The notes beneath the pieces were generated by a model that saw only the letters and a program-made list of their open reading frames with translations, was not told the DNA's origin and ran no database searches. A stretch of DNA of 64,000 nt from an uncultured Prevotella sp. (GTDB taxonomy: Bacteria; Bacteroidota; Bacteroidia; Bacteroidales; Bacteroidaceae), in the NCBI GenBank assembly GCA_900315525.1, contig OMZO01000008.1, positions 1-64,000 of the forward strand, read 5' to 3'. This document shows positions 52,885 through 60,823 of the stretch, one piece after another. Positions within the stretch are counted from its first letter, which is position 1. Every line of letters begins with the position of its first letter. The translations under genes and the position numbers were made by a program.

Positions 52885-53003
52885 ATGATAGTTTTGAACG
52901 GTACAAATGGATGACTCTGTTACACTTAGTCGAGTTCGAAACGGAAAATTTTAACATTTCAAGAAATTATTCTCAAATAGTACGATATTACAAAAATTTT
53001 TAT

Positions 53004-53011
53004 TACCTTTG
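53004..53011 (+). promoter_or_regulatory. Promoter -7 box (TACCTTTG) of the HD gene
   Basis: TACCTTTG lies 45 nt before ATG 53057. Confidence 0.65.
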
Positions 53012-53056
53012 TACTCGAAATACCTCACGGCGCGCGATGAATAACTAAAAACGAAT

Positions 53057-53521
53057 ATGCAAAAGATTATAGAAGAAATACGTGAGTACGTACACTCGCA
53101 ATGGACACTTGGAAAAATACATGGAATAAGTCATTGGGATCGTGTCTATGAGAATGGGCAGCGACTGTTAGCTCCAGGCGTGAATCCTCTTGTAGTGGGA
53201 TTGTTTGCCTACCTTCATGACTCTTGCCGTATGGATGATTGGGAGGACCTTGATCATGGTCAGCGGGCGGCAGTGTGGATTGATACGTTGCGGAATACAT
53301 ATTTGAAGGATGTTTCCGATGAGGAGATCGGGTTGCTGAAAGAAGCATGCCGTCTTCATACCATAGAGCACAAAACGGGTAATCCTACAATTGACGCCTG
53401 CTTTGATTCTGATCGCCTGGACTTGTGGCGAGTAGGTATTATTCCAGATCCAGATAGACTCGCAACGGAAAAGGGAAAGGAGATTGCAAGAAATACGGAC
53501 TATAAGGCGTTAATAGGATAG
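53057..53521 (+). CDS. HD-domain phosphohydrolase-like protein
   Basis: The product is 154 aa. HGISHWDRVYENG holds the first His, AYLHDSCRMDDW the HD pair, and RLHTIEHKTGNPTIDACFDSDRLDLWRVG the later His and Asp. That is the HD-superfamily metal site. No substrate is suggested; nucleotides are typical. It lies right after the AT-palindrome element and before the RhuM-Fic gene, at the left boundary of the second accessory block. Confidence 0.85.
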   Translation: MQKIIEEIREYVHSQWTLGKIHGISHWDRVYENGQRLLAPGVNPLVVGLFAYLHDSCRMDDWEDLDHGQRAAVWIDTLRNTYLKDVSDEEIGLLKEACRLHTIEHKTGNPTIDACFDSDRLDLWRVGIIPDPDRLATEKGKEIARNTDYKALIG

Positions 53522-53626
53522 CCTTGGGGACAGTTAATTGAGTTATAGCAGCCTCATACCCAAGCACCTGTCCCTACGACTACAAAAAAATAGTATGTAA
53601 ATGTTTGATGGATAAGAAAAAAGTTG

Positions 53627-53634
53627 TATCTTTG
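53627..53634 (+). promoter_or_regulatory. Promoter -7 box (TATCTTTG) of RhuM-Fic
   Basis: TATCTTTG is 24 nt before ATG 53659. Confidence 0.65.
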
Positions 53635-53658
53635 CAGAATGGTTTTATCAGATAGAAA

Positions 53659-54645
53659 ATGGACGAGAACAAGATTGTAATCTATCAGACGGAGGACGGA
53701 CAGACGCAGATAGATGTCCGCTTGGAGAATGAGACGGTATGGTTGACACAGGCTCAGATGGCAGAGTTGTTTGAAACAGACAGAACCTCAATAGTTCGTC
53801 ACATCAACAATATCTATAGAGCTGATGAATTAGAACGAGAGGCAACCTGTGCAAAAATTGCACAAGTTCAAACTGAAGGGAAAAGACAAGTTACCCGTAC
53901 TATCCCATATTTCAATTTGGATATGATTATTTCAGTAGGGTATCGTGTCAATTCTAAGCGTGGCGTAAAATTTCGTCAATGGGCTAATCGAGTGTTGAAG
54001 GAATACCTCGTGAAAGGCTATGCCGTCAACGAGCGTATCCGTAAGGAGCAGATTGGCGAGTTGCGCCAGTTGGTAGGTATGCTGGGGCGCACAATTCAGA
54101 ATCAGACCTTGCTGTCGAATGATGAGACCAATGCGCTTTTCGAGGTGGTGACGGATTATACCTATGCCCTCGATACGCTTGATAATTACGATTACGAGCG
54201 ACTGACCATCGACAAGACCACCAAGCAAGAGCCTTTCCATGCAACGTATGAGAATGCGATGGAGGCCATCAATGGTTTGCGCGAGAAATTTGGTGGATTT
54301 ACTCTTTTTGGCAATGAGAAAGACGATTCATTCAAGAGCAGTATAGGTCAGATTTATCAAACTTTTAGTGGCGAGGAACTCTATCCCAGTGTAGAGGAGA
54401 AAGCCGCTATGCTGCTTTATCTCGTAACCAAGAATCATTCCTTCAGCGATGGCAACAAGCGCATTGCAGCCACGCTGTTCTTGTGGTTCCTGAATAATAA
54501 TGGTATTCTCTATCGCGAAGACGGCTCAAAACGCCTAGCAGATAATACCCTCGTGGCCCTTACGCTGATGATTGCAGAGAGTAAGACAGAGGAGAAAGAT
54601 GTGATGGTAAAAGTGGTGGTGAATTTGATCAATCAGAAGAACTAG
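53659..54645 (+). CDS. RhuM-domain / Fic-DOC fusion protein
   Basis: The product is 328 aa. Residues ~1-130 are the RhuM domain (IYQTEDGQTQIDVRLENETV, then a KILKEYL-type end). The C-terminus is a Fic/DOC domain with HSFSDGNKRIAATLFLWFLN; His260 is the candidate base. Fic proteins transfer AMP or phosphate onto targets, and DOC domains act as toxins. The RhuM part may be a DNA-binding or adaptor domain. It lies at the left of the second accessory block, with a paired RhuM-PLD gene at 59455. A hairpin repeat copy follows. Confidence 0.88.
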   Translation: MDENKIVIYQTEDGQTQIDVRLENETVWLTQAQMAELFETDRTSIVRHINNIYRADELEREATCAKIAQVQTEGKRQVTRTIPYFNLDMIISVGYRVNSKRGVKFRQWANRVLKEYLVKGYAVNERIRKEQIGELRQLVGMLGRTIQNQTLLSNDETNALFEVVTDYTYALDTLDNYDYERLTIDKTTKQEPFHATYENAMEAINGLREKFGGFTLFGNEKDDSFKSSIGQIYQTFSGEELYPSVEEKAAMLLYLVTKNHSFSDGNKRIAATLFLWFLNNNGILYREDGSKRLADNTLVALTLMIAESKTEEKDVMVKVVVNLINQKN

Positions 54646-54668
54646 TCCCCGATCCAGAATCTCATTAA

Positions 54669-54896
54669 CGCATGTAGGGCCTGCATCACTGCGGGCCCTA
54701 CATACATCATTACTAACCTAAAAAACTAAAATCAATTTATAACGTATGAAAAAGAAACTCTAACTTTGTTTTGTTGATGCAAAGGTACGGCGGGTTTCGG
54801 CGATTTCCAAATTTTTAAGATAGATCTTTTAGGAGTTGTTGCGACAAGATAAGGAAGATACGACAAGTTGGTATGTAAGCCCCTCAATCCTGTCAC
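54669..54896 (+). repeat. Interspersed ~230-bp repeat, copy 1 (diverged)
   Basis: This copy shares the order of the elements with copies 2 and 3. ATGTAGGGCC/GGCCCTACAT hairpin arms (54672-54681, 54694-54703) enclose the loop word GCATCACTGC. A short ATG-AAAAAGAAA frame follows, then the minus-strand promoter box CAAAGGTA at 54780-54787 and the conserved CGGCGGGTTTCGGCGATTTC segment. The sequence has diverged more than the other two. Confidence 0.75.
54672..54775 (-). ncRNA. Candidate small RNA in repeat copy 1
   Basis: On the minus strand, TACCTTTG (54780-54787) would start a ~100-nt transcript ending at the perfect 10-bp hairpin at 54672-54703. There is no U tract after the hairpin, so termination is uncertain. 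Confidence 0.3.
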
Positions 54897-54965
54897 AAAG
54901 GCATTTTCTTTTGTCTAATTATCTACTTTTTTCTGATTATAAGCTTATAATATAAAAAATAGTTG

Positions 54966-54973
54966 TATTTTTG
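54966..54973 (+). promoter_or_regulatory. Promoter -7 box (TATTTTTG) of the NERD gene
   Basis: TATTTTTG is 65 nt before ATG 55039. Confidence 0.5.
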
Positions 54974-55038
54974 CGACTGAATAACTAAAAACTATATATA
55001 GTTTGGAGAATATAAATGAAATGTGATTCTTGATTTGT

Positions 55039-55851
55039 ATGAACGTTTTACTTAACATTCAATATCTATACCTTGTAATAATCATAGCATCTATCGCTTT
55101 TGCTATTTACCTTGCTTGGTATAATTCAGCCAAACAAAAGGGCAAGAGGGGGGAGATGCGCGTTTTTTCAATATTGATGCAGCTTCCAGATGAATACACT
55201 ATTTTTAATGATGTGATTCTAAGTACTAGTACTGGAACTACTCAAATTGATCATATTGTAGTTTCAAAATATGGTGTTTTTGCCATTGAAACCAAAAACT
55301 ATAGAGGTGAGATTTATGGCGATGACTATCGCAAGGAGTGGACGCAGTTGATTGTGACAAAAGTAACATATCCAAAGAAATGGTGGAAAACATATACCTA
55401 TGTGACAAAGAATCATTTTTATAACCCTGTTAAACAGTCTCAAGGACACGCATATAGGATAAAAGAACTTATAAAATCATTCCCTTACCTGAAGATTGTG
55501 CCAATAGTAGTATTTGCTGGAGATGCTATTTTAAAAAATGTAGTAAGTAAATATCATGTGGTTTACGAAGAAGAACTATTGTCTGCTATTAATGAGTATA
55601 AAACCATATATTTGACAGATGACGAAGTACACAAAGTTGTTAACATACTCGAAACTAACAATGTCCGCGACATTGTGAATAACAGACAACACGTAAAAAA
55701 TATACGTGCAGCTGAAAAGAAAATAGATGCAATAGTAGGCTCAGGCATTTGTCCCAAATGTGGTGGAACGTTAGTAGAACGTTTTGGACAATATGGTGTT
55801 TTCTATGGTTGTTCTAACTTTCCCCAATGCAATTTTACCAAAAACTATTAA
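55039..55851 (+). CDS. NERD nuclease-related protein with topoisomerase-type zinc finger
   Basis: The product is 270 aa. A hydrophobic N-terminal segment (IQYLYLVIIIASIAFAIYLA) anchors it in the membrane. The NERD domain follows (GKRGEMRVFSIL, then QIDHIVVSKYGVFAIETKNYRGEI, where the D and E-x-K pattern resembles PD-(D/E)xK nucleases). The end is a four-Cys zinc finger (CPKCGGTLVERFG and CSNFPQC) of the topoisomerase I type. It is likely DNA-binding, possibly a nuclease. Gene order and AT content make it part of the second accessory block. ATG 55039 was chosen over TTG 55030. Confidence 0.85.
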   Translation: MNVLLNIQYLYLVIIIASIAFAIYLAWYNSAKQKGKRGEMRVFSILMQLPDEYTIFNDVILSTSTGTTQIDHIVVSKYGVFAIETKNYRGEIYGDDYRKEWTQLIVTKVTYPKKWWKTYTYVTKNHFYNPVKQSQGHAYRIKELIKSFPYLKIVPIVVFAGDAILKNVVSKYHVVYEEELLSAINEYKTIYLTDDEVHKVVNILETNNVRDIVNNRQHVKNIRAAEKKIDAIVGSGICPKCGGTLVERFGQYGVFYGCSNFPQCNFTKNY

Positions 55852-55864
55852 GAGCGCATAATAC

Positions 55865-57241
55865 ATGAAAAAGTTTTCATTTAAAGAACTTATCAGTCAT
55901 ATCGCTTCTTTCGACAATTCTGATTATAAGCGATTTGTTCCTCTATTTATTAATGAGGCATCAAAAGGCTGCAATTGGGAAAAATGGAATGACGATGTGT
56001 TTTTAGAGTATTTCGAAAAGCCAAGTAATTGCACAGCTTATCTAGGCCAGGGATGTCTCAGACCTGCTCAGAAGGACGCAATTAAAAAGAATTGGCTTGT
56101 CTTAGCACCACATTTAAAATCCATTGCATTAAGCCAGGACATTCCATTATGGGATGAGTATAAGACAATAAAAAAGGTGGTTAGTCAATGCGCTGGTGCC
56201 AATATGCAGGTGGCTACAAACAGAATGTTGGCTTGTCTGCAACCAAAACTATTGTGTACAGAGGTAGATTTAAATAAGGTTAACAGATTGTTTGATTATA
56301 TTATTGCATATACAGATGCAATAGTTCCTACTTATGATAGAAAGTGTTGGGAGAGTGCGAGCCATAGTCTCCTCGCGATGTTCCATAACGCCTGCCCTGA
56401 AAGAGACATCATGGATTTTTCTTTCCTTCCTTGGAGATTACTTAAGCTATTTGAGACGATGCAAAATAGTGGTGAAATACAAACTTATTGGATTACTTCT
56501 TGGAATAATGATGAATACGAGCTTCACAAGCATTTCTCAGTTTATGACAAGATAGACTGGGATAATACGAAAAACAATAAATTTAAAGTAGGTGACATAG
56601 TTTACTTATATTCTTCATTCCCAGAACAGAGAATTCGTTATAAAACGGAAGTGATAAAAATCAATGTGACACCAGACGAAGAACTAGATGATCATGGCTT
56701 TTCTTTGAGTTCTTCACCTCAAAGTAATAATCTGGCATTTCGATTAAAAAAGATAGATAGCATTGATAAAGAAGCTCTTAATTATAAGCATCTTAAATTA
56801 GAGGGGCTTAATTGTTCAATAAGGACACCCATGAAGCTTACAGGACAATTGCTTGTATATATCAATTCTATATGGGAGCAAGAGGAAGACGTATATAACG
56901 AGATAGAAAATCCAGATCAATATTTTGAAGGGGCATTGAAGAAAGTATACGTCAATAAGTATGAGCGTGATAAATATGCTAGAGAGGAATGCATAAAAGC
57001 AAATGGTTGTAAATGTGCAGTTTGTGGCATGAATTTCGAGGAGACTTTTGGCGAATTAGGAAAGGGTTTTATCCATGTACATCACATTGTCCCTATATCA
57101 ACCATTGGTAAAGAATATAAGATAAATCCAGAAAAGGACCTTGTTCCTGTATGTCCTAATTGTCATGCGATGCTACATAGAGGGGCCAATGGACAAGTTT
57201 TAAAGGTCGAGGAATTAAAACTTCTTATCAAACATAAATAA
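55865..57241 (+). CDS. EVE-like/HNH modification-dependent endonuclease
   Basis: The product is 458 aa. Residues ~1-200 are a helical domain I do not recognise. Residues ~205-300 (IQTYWITSWNNDEYELHKHF, then GDIVYLYSSFPEQRIRYKTE) resemble the EVE/PUA-like fold that binds modified bases. The C-terminus is an HNH nuclease with CAVCGMNFEETFG, HVHHIVPISTIG and LVPVCPNCHAMLHR, the McrA-like arrangement. EVE-HNH fusions cut DNA with modified bases, such as phage hydroxymethylcytosine. It follows the NERD gene by 13 bp and precedes another HNH gene. Confidence 0.8.
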   Translation: MKKFSFKELISHIASFDNSDYKRFVPLFINEASKGCNWEKWNDDVFLEYFEKPSNCTAYLGQGCLRPAQKDAIKKNWLVLAPHLKSIALSQDIPLWDEYKTIKKVVSQCAGANMQVATNRMLACLQPKLLCTEVDLNKVNRLFDYIIAYTDAIVPTYDRKCWESASHSLLAMFHNACPERDIMDFSFLPWRLLKLFETMQNSGEIQTYWITSWNNDEYELHKHFSVYDKIDWDNTKNNKFKVGDIVYLYSSFPEQRIRYKTEVIKINVTPDEELDDHGFSLSSSPQSNNLAFRLKKIDSIDKEALNYKHLKLEGLNCSIRTPMKLTGQLLVYINSIWEQEEDVYNEIENPDQYFEGALKKVYVNKYERDKYAREECIKANGCKCAVCGMNFEETFGELGKGFIHVHHIVPISTIGKEYKINPEKDLVPVCPNCHAMLHRGANGQVLKVEELKLLIKHK

Positions 57242-57253
57242 TTTGATTATAAT

Positions 57254-58333
57254 ATGCAAATTCCACAATCAGATATATTGAGTACCAGCACGATGAATCG
57301 TGTGTTTGACAATACTGTGGCTACTTATAAATTCTACTGGCTTCTGTCTCTACTAGATATTTATGTCAAAGAACAACGTTCAGAGATGTTAGCACTTGAT
57401 GTGGCTTCTCGTATGGTATCATACGCATGGTATCCTATTGAATATTTCCGTTTGTCGTTTGGAAAAGGAGATTCTATGTCTCAGATTATCCCTGAAATTG
57501 CTTTGCTGACTGGCATTACTGTTGATGACAAGTTGGATGACAAGGTTGAGACTATCATGACGGCCGTTCACGAACATTGTAAGGTGAAAAGCAAAGTAAA
57601 AAAGCTGTTAGCCAATGTGCCATTTTGGTTTCTTTCGCCTTGGATCGACGTTCGTGATAAACGAGATTTGCTATATCAGTCACAGAACTATCCTAATGGT
57701 TGTCTTTATGCGTTGAGTGGTTGGGGCGAAACGTTGACTGTGACCATCAATCCAAAATGGAGCCAATACTTGAAAACGAACTATCAGATCCTTCGTGATT
57801 TTACGCTATGGAATCTGACAACATTCCTTCAGCAAAAGAATCCCAATGTACCCAACATATCTGGAAAATTATTGAGACCAGAAGAGCGTGAGTCGCTAAC
57901 ACCTCAGAAAAAATTCTGGAACAAGGTAATAGAATTGGGAGGCCACCTAAACTGCATCTACACAGGCAATCCATTGGAGAAGAATGGTTTCGACCTAGAT
58001 CACTTCATGCCATGGAGTTTCGTGTCTCATAACCAGAACTGGAACCTTATTCCTGCTGACGGTAGCTTTAATTCTTCAAAAAACAACCGTATTCCTGATA
58101 TTGGCTACTATCTTCCTCTGATGGCGGCTGTTCAGCATCGTGCGTTAAAGCTATATCTGCCAATAAGCAGTCCACGAGATTCCATTGTCAACGAGTACTT
58201 CGCCCTTGGCGTTTCGCCCCAAGATCTTGTTTCAATGACAGGCGAAGCATTCTTGAATGTCTATCATAAGACTTTTTCTCCCTTGAGTCAGATGGCGCAA
58301 AATATGGGATTCAGATTATTAATACATGAATGA
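57254..58333 (+). CDS. HNH endonuclease
   Basis: The product is 359 aa. CIYTGNPLEKNGFDLDHFMP, then WNLIPADGSFNSSKNNRIPD, is an HNH motif with the DLDH histidine pattern. The N-terminal ~220 residues are helical and unrecognised. The stop overlaps the ATG of the methyltransferase-HIT gene (ATGA). It starts 12 bp after the EVE-HNH gene, so the four genes 55039-59199 look like one operon. Confidence 0.85.
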   Translation: MQIPQSDILSTSTMNRVFDNTVATYKFYWLLSLLDIYVKEQRSEMLALDVASRMVSYAWYPIEYFRLSFGKGDSMSQIIPEIALLTGITVDDKLDDKVETIMTAVHEHCKVKSKVKKLLANVPFWFLSPWIDVRDKRDLLYQSQNYPNGCLYALSGWGETLTVTINPKWSQYLKTNYQILRDFTLWNLTTFLQQKNPNVPNISGKLLRPEERESLTPQKKFWNKVIELGGHLNCIYTGNPLEKNGFDLDHFMPWSFVSHNQNWNLIPADGSFNSSKNNRIPDIGYYLPLMAAVQHRALKLYLPISSPRDSIVNEYFALGVSPQDLVSMTGEAFLNVYHKTFSPLSQMAQNMGFRLLIHE

Positions 58334-59199
58334 CTATGGAACAAAATATAATCAATCACCCATATCTTACAGCTATCAAACGGACAGACTTATCTGTGCC
58401 AACACGCTACCTCCTTCAGCATAAGTTGTTAAAAGGTAGAATTCTGGATTATGGTTGTGGATTTGGATACGATACTGACGAATTGAAGCGTCAAGGTTTT
58501 GATATTATTGGTTATGACTATTATTATCGACCAGATTTCCCAGATGCCAGGTTTGATACCATTATATGTAACTATGTGCTGAATGTGCTAGAACCTTATG
58601 CACAGGCTGAAGTCATGATGAATGTCACAAACCTATTATCTCCAAATGGAACAGCTTTTTTTGCTGTTCGCCGCGATTTGACAGAAGAAGGTTTCAGACT
58701 TCATGCTATCCACAAGCAATATACTTACCAATGTAATGTGCGTCTGCCATTTACAAGTCTTGTTTGCAATAAAACGTACGAACTGTACCAGTATAACCAC
58801 TTCAACAAGCTGCCTCGCAAAGATGGCGAGAGCTGCCCATTCTGTCGTCTTTCGCGACGTGTTGAGATTATCTGCGAAACGGCTACCTGTGTTGCCTTTT
58901 ATGATGGATATCCTGTATCACCAGGTCATGCGCTTGTCATTCCAAAGCGGCATGTGGCTTCTTACTTTGATCTCACCAATCATGAGCGAGAAGCGATGAA
59001 TGTGATGCTCCAATACGTTAAGCAGAAGGTTGATGAGCGCTTTCATCCTGATGGATATAATATAGGTATTAATATCAATAAAGCAGCTGGTCAGTCTGTA
59101 TTCCATTGCCATATGCACCTGATTCCAAGATATAAAGGTGACGTACCAAATCCTAAAGGTGGCGTTCGAGGTGTGATACCAAATAAGCAGAAGTATTAG
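58330..59199 (+). CDS. SAM methyltransferase / HIT hydrolase fusion
   Basis: The product is 289 aa. Residues 1-150 are a class I methyltransferase (GRILDYGCGFGYDTDELK motif I, then FDTIICNYVLNVL). Residues ~165-285 are a HIT domain: ESCPFCRLSRRVEIICETA, GHALVIPKRHVASYFDL, and HCHMHLIPRY with His259, 261 and 263. HIT proteins hydrolyse nucleotide phosphoramidates and adenylates. The fusion is found in some bacteria next to HNH genes. It is tightly coupled to the HNH gene (4-bp overlap), which suggests a joint nucleotide- or DNA-modifying defence. Confidence 0.85.
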   Translation: MTMEQNIINHPYLTAIKRTDLSVPTRYLLQHKLLKGRILDYGCGFGYDTDELKRQGFDIIGYDYYYRPDFPDARFDTIICNYVLNVLEPYAQAEVMMNVTNLLSPNGTAFFAVRRDLTEEGFRLHAIHKQYTYQCNVRLPFTSLVCNKTYELYQYNHFNKLPRKDGESCPFCRLSRRVEIICETATCVAFYDGYPVSPGHALVIPKRHVASYFDLTNHEREAMNVMLQYVKQKVDERFHPDGYNIGININKAAGQSVFHCHMHLIPRYKGDVPNPKGGVRGVIPNKQKY

Positions 59200-59216
59200 T
59201 TGAATTATTATATATG

Positions 59217-59449
59217 GCACATTGGGCTTGCATCACTGCAAGCCCAATGTACTCTAACCTAAAACAAACCATTATGAAAAAGAAAATTCAATCTAACCAA
59301 TATTATAACTAACGTTTAATTCTTAAATCTGATGCAAAGTTACGGCGGGTTTCGGCGATTTCCAAATATTTAGGCCAGATCTTTTGGGAGTTGTTGCGAC
59401 GGGGTGGGATGGAGGCGACAAAGGGAGGCCAAAGGCCAAAATCCTGTCG
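59217..59449 (+). repeat. Interspersed 233-bp repeat, copy 2
   Basis: This 233-bp copy is about 93% identical to copy 3 (60478-60710). The hairpin arms ACATTGGGCTTGC (59219-59231) and GCAAGCCCAATGT (59238-59250) are perfect over 13 bp. A 12-codon frame (MKKKIQSNQYYN) and the minus-strand box at 59335-59342 (TAACTTTG) follow. The copy ends 6 bp before the 3' end of the RhuM-PLD gene. Confidence 0.9.
59219..59330 (-). ncRNA. Candidate small RNA in repeat copy 2
   Basis: On the minus strand, TAACTTTG at 59335-59342 (with upstream TTTGG) would start a ~110-nt transcript ending in the 13-bp perfect hairpin. No U tract follows. Confidence 0.35.
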
Positions 59450-59454
59450 TGGTT

Positions 59455-60297
59455 CTATCTGATGTTATTGAGCAATTCCGTTGCTGAAGTCTCCTGCATG
59501 CGGATGTAGGCGAAGAGTTTCTTGCCTGCGTCCTTCAGGCTGGCACCGAAGATATAGACCGCATCGTCGATAATCAGGAAACGATCGTGGTTGTGCTGAC
59601 AGGCGTTGACAGTGATAGGCGGATATTGCTGGTTGTGGCGTTGTAGATCGAGTTGCTGCTGTTGCGAGAGCTGGCGGGTGTAGATTGTGGCAGAGACGCT
59701 AGCATTTCGTTTACTCAGCATTATAAGTGTATTCTCATCAATGTAGTTGTCGATGAGCACGATGGAGTGTTTGGCCTGCTTGATGAGGCTGATGATGTGG
59801 GCGTAGGCATCAAAGATCTGGCCGTCGTAGAAGATACCCTCCACGGGCGGCAGCGAATTATTGACGAAAAAGTCTATTTTCTCTTCGGTTAATGTTACTC
59901 GCCGCTCTAATTGCTCTATCCTCTGGTTTACGGCATAGCCTTTCAGTAGATATTGTTTTAAAATCTTGTTCGACCATCTTCTGAATTGTACTCCTCGTTT
60001 AGATTTTACTCGATATCCAACAGACATGATCATATCAAGATTGTAGTATTCCACTTGATATGTTTTCCCATCCGCAGCAGTTGTCGCAAATTTTGCGCCA
60101 ACTGATTCTCCATCTAATTCTTCACGCAGTGAATTGTTTATATGTTTTCCAATCGTCTTTATATCTCTCGAGAATAGAGCAGCTATTTGTTGGCGATTGA
60201 GCCATACCGTTTCGTTCTCTACTCTTACTTCCAGCCTGATGGTTTCATCGGGTTGGTACATTACGATCTCACCTTTGTTTGGTTCCATGTTTGTCAT
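59455..60297 (-). CDS. RhuM-domain / PLD-like nuclease fusion
   Basis: The product is 280 aa. The RhuM domain (EIVMYQPDETIRLEVRVENE and a KILKQYLLKGYAVNQR end) matches the 53659 protein. The C-terminus, AKHSIVLIDNYIDE, then NACQHNHDRFLIIDDAVYIFG, resembles a PLD-family domain with a modified H-x-K site (H-D-R). It may bind or cut DNA or act as a toxin. It is bracketed by two nearly identical repeat copies, so the ~1.26-kb unit could be duplicated or excised by recombination. The plus-strand small ORF at 60339 is divergent from it. Confidence 0.85.
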   Translation of the reverse strand: MTNMEPNKGEIVMYQPDETIRLEVRVENETVWLNRQQIAALFSRDIKTIGKHINNSLREELDGESVGAKFATTAADGKTYQVEYYNLDMIMSVGYRVKSKRGVQFRRWSNKILKQYLLKGYAVNQRIEQLERRVTLTEEKIDFFVNNSLPPVEGIFYDGQIFDAYAHIISLIKQAKHSIVLIDNYIDENTLIMLSKRNASVSATIYTRQLSQQQQLDLQRHNQQYPPITVNACQHNHDRFLIIDDAVYIFGASLKDAGKKLFAYIRMQETSATELLNNIR

Positions 60298-60316
60298 ACC
60301 ATTAAGTGTTTAAGTT

Positions 60317-60338
60317 TAACTTTGATGGTGCAAAAGTA
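60317..60338. promoter_or_regulatory. Divergent promoters: plus TAACTTTG and minus TACTTTTG
   Basis: TAACTTTG at 60317-60324 reads toward the 60339 ORF. CAAAAGTA at 60331-60338 reads as TACTTTTG on the minus strand, toward the RhuM-PLD gene. The two promoters nearly overlap, so they can exclude each other. Confidence 0.5.
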
Positions 60339-60467
60339 ATGGTTTCTTTCGAGACGACCAAATTATTTCTGGAAAATTTTTGTAGCCATACCCTTAATGA
60401 TCCTGCATCAGAGGATAATGGCATGAGGAGATACATGGAAGCTAATGATGAAGAAGCATGGGATTAA
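60339..60467 (+). CDS. Possible small protein divergent from RhuM-PLD
   Basis: An ATG 14 nt after TAACTTTG opens a 42-codon frame (MVSFETTKLFLENFCSHTLN, then an acidic end EANDEEAWD). It is too short for most ORF callers. An acidic small protein next to a PLD-like toxin candidate could be an antitoxin, but there is no family match. The rest of 60,298-60,823 holds the repeat copy 3 and the pheS terminator. Confidence 0.4.
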   Translation: MVSFETTKLFLENFCSHTLNDPASEDNGMRRYMEANDEEAWD

Positions 60468-60477
60468 TTGACTTAAC

Positions 60478-60710
60478 GCACATTGGGCTTGCATCACTGC
60501 AAGCCCAATGTACTCTAACCTAAAACAAACCATTATGAAAAAGAAAATTCAATCTAACCTATATTATAACTAACGTTTAATTCTTAAATCTGATGCAAAG
60601 GTACGGCGGGTTTCGGCGATTTCCAAATATTTAGGCAATATCTTCATCGAGTTGTTGCGACGGAGTGGGATGGAGGCGACAAAGGGAAACCAAAGGCCAA
60701 AATCTTGTCG
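60478..60710 (+). repeat. Interspersed 233-bp repeat, copy 3
   Basis: Same length and about 93% identical to copy 2. The hairpin arms ACATTGGGCTTGC and GCAAGCCCAATGT, the short frame MKKKIQSNLYYN and the minus-strand box CAAAGGTA (60596-60603) are conserved. Confidence 0.9.
60480..60591 (-). ncRNA. Candidate small RNA in repeat copy 3
   Basis: On the minus strand, TACCTTTG at 60596-60603 would start a ~110-nt transcript ending in the 13-bp hairpin, as in copy 2. Confidence 0.35.
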
Positions 60711-60771
60711 CATGAGCAAAGAAAATGGGGGATCTGCGGCGTTGCGGCAGTGCGGCATTTATGTCATAGGA

Positions 60772-60802
60772 AAAGGGCTCTGGATGTTCTCCAAAGCCCT
60801 TT
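60772..60802 (-). terminator. Terminator of pheS
   Basis: AAAGGGCT (60772-60779) and AGCCCTTT (60795-60802) form an 8-bp perfect stem downstream of the pheS stop on the minus strand, followed by a T-rich stretch. Confidence 0.7.
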
Positions 60803-60823
60803 CGTTATGAGGTTGCGCTGCTG

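Noticed and set aside
60772-60823. Part of repeat copy 3
   Set aside because: The hairpin here is a separate terminator of pheS, unrelated in sequence to the repeat.
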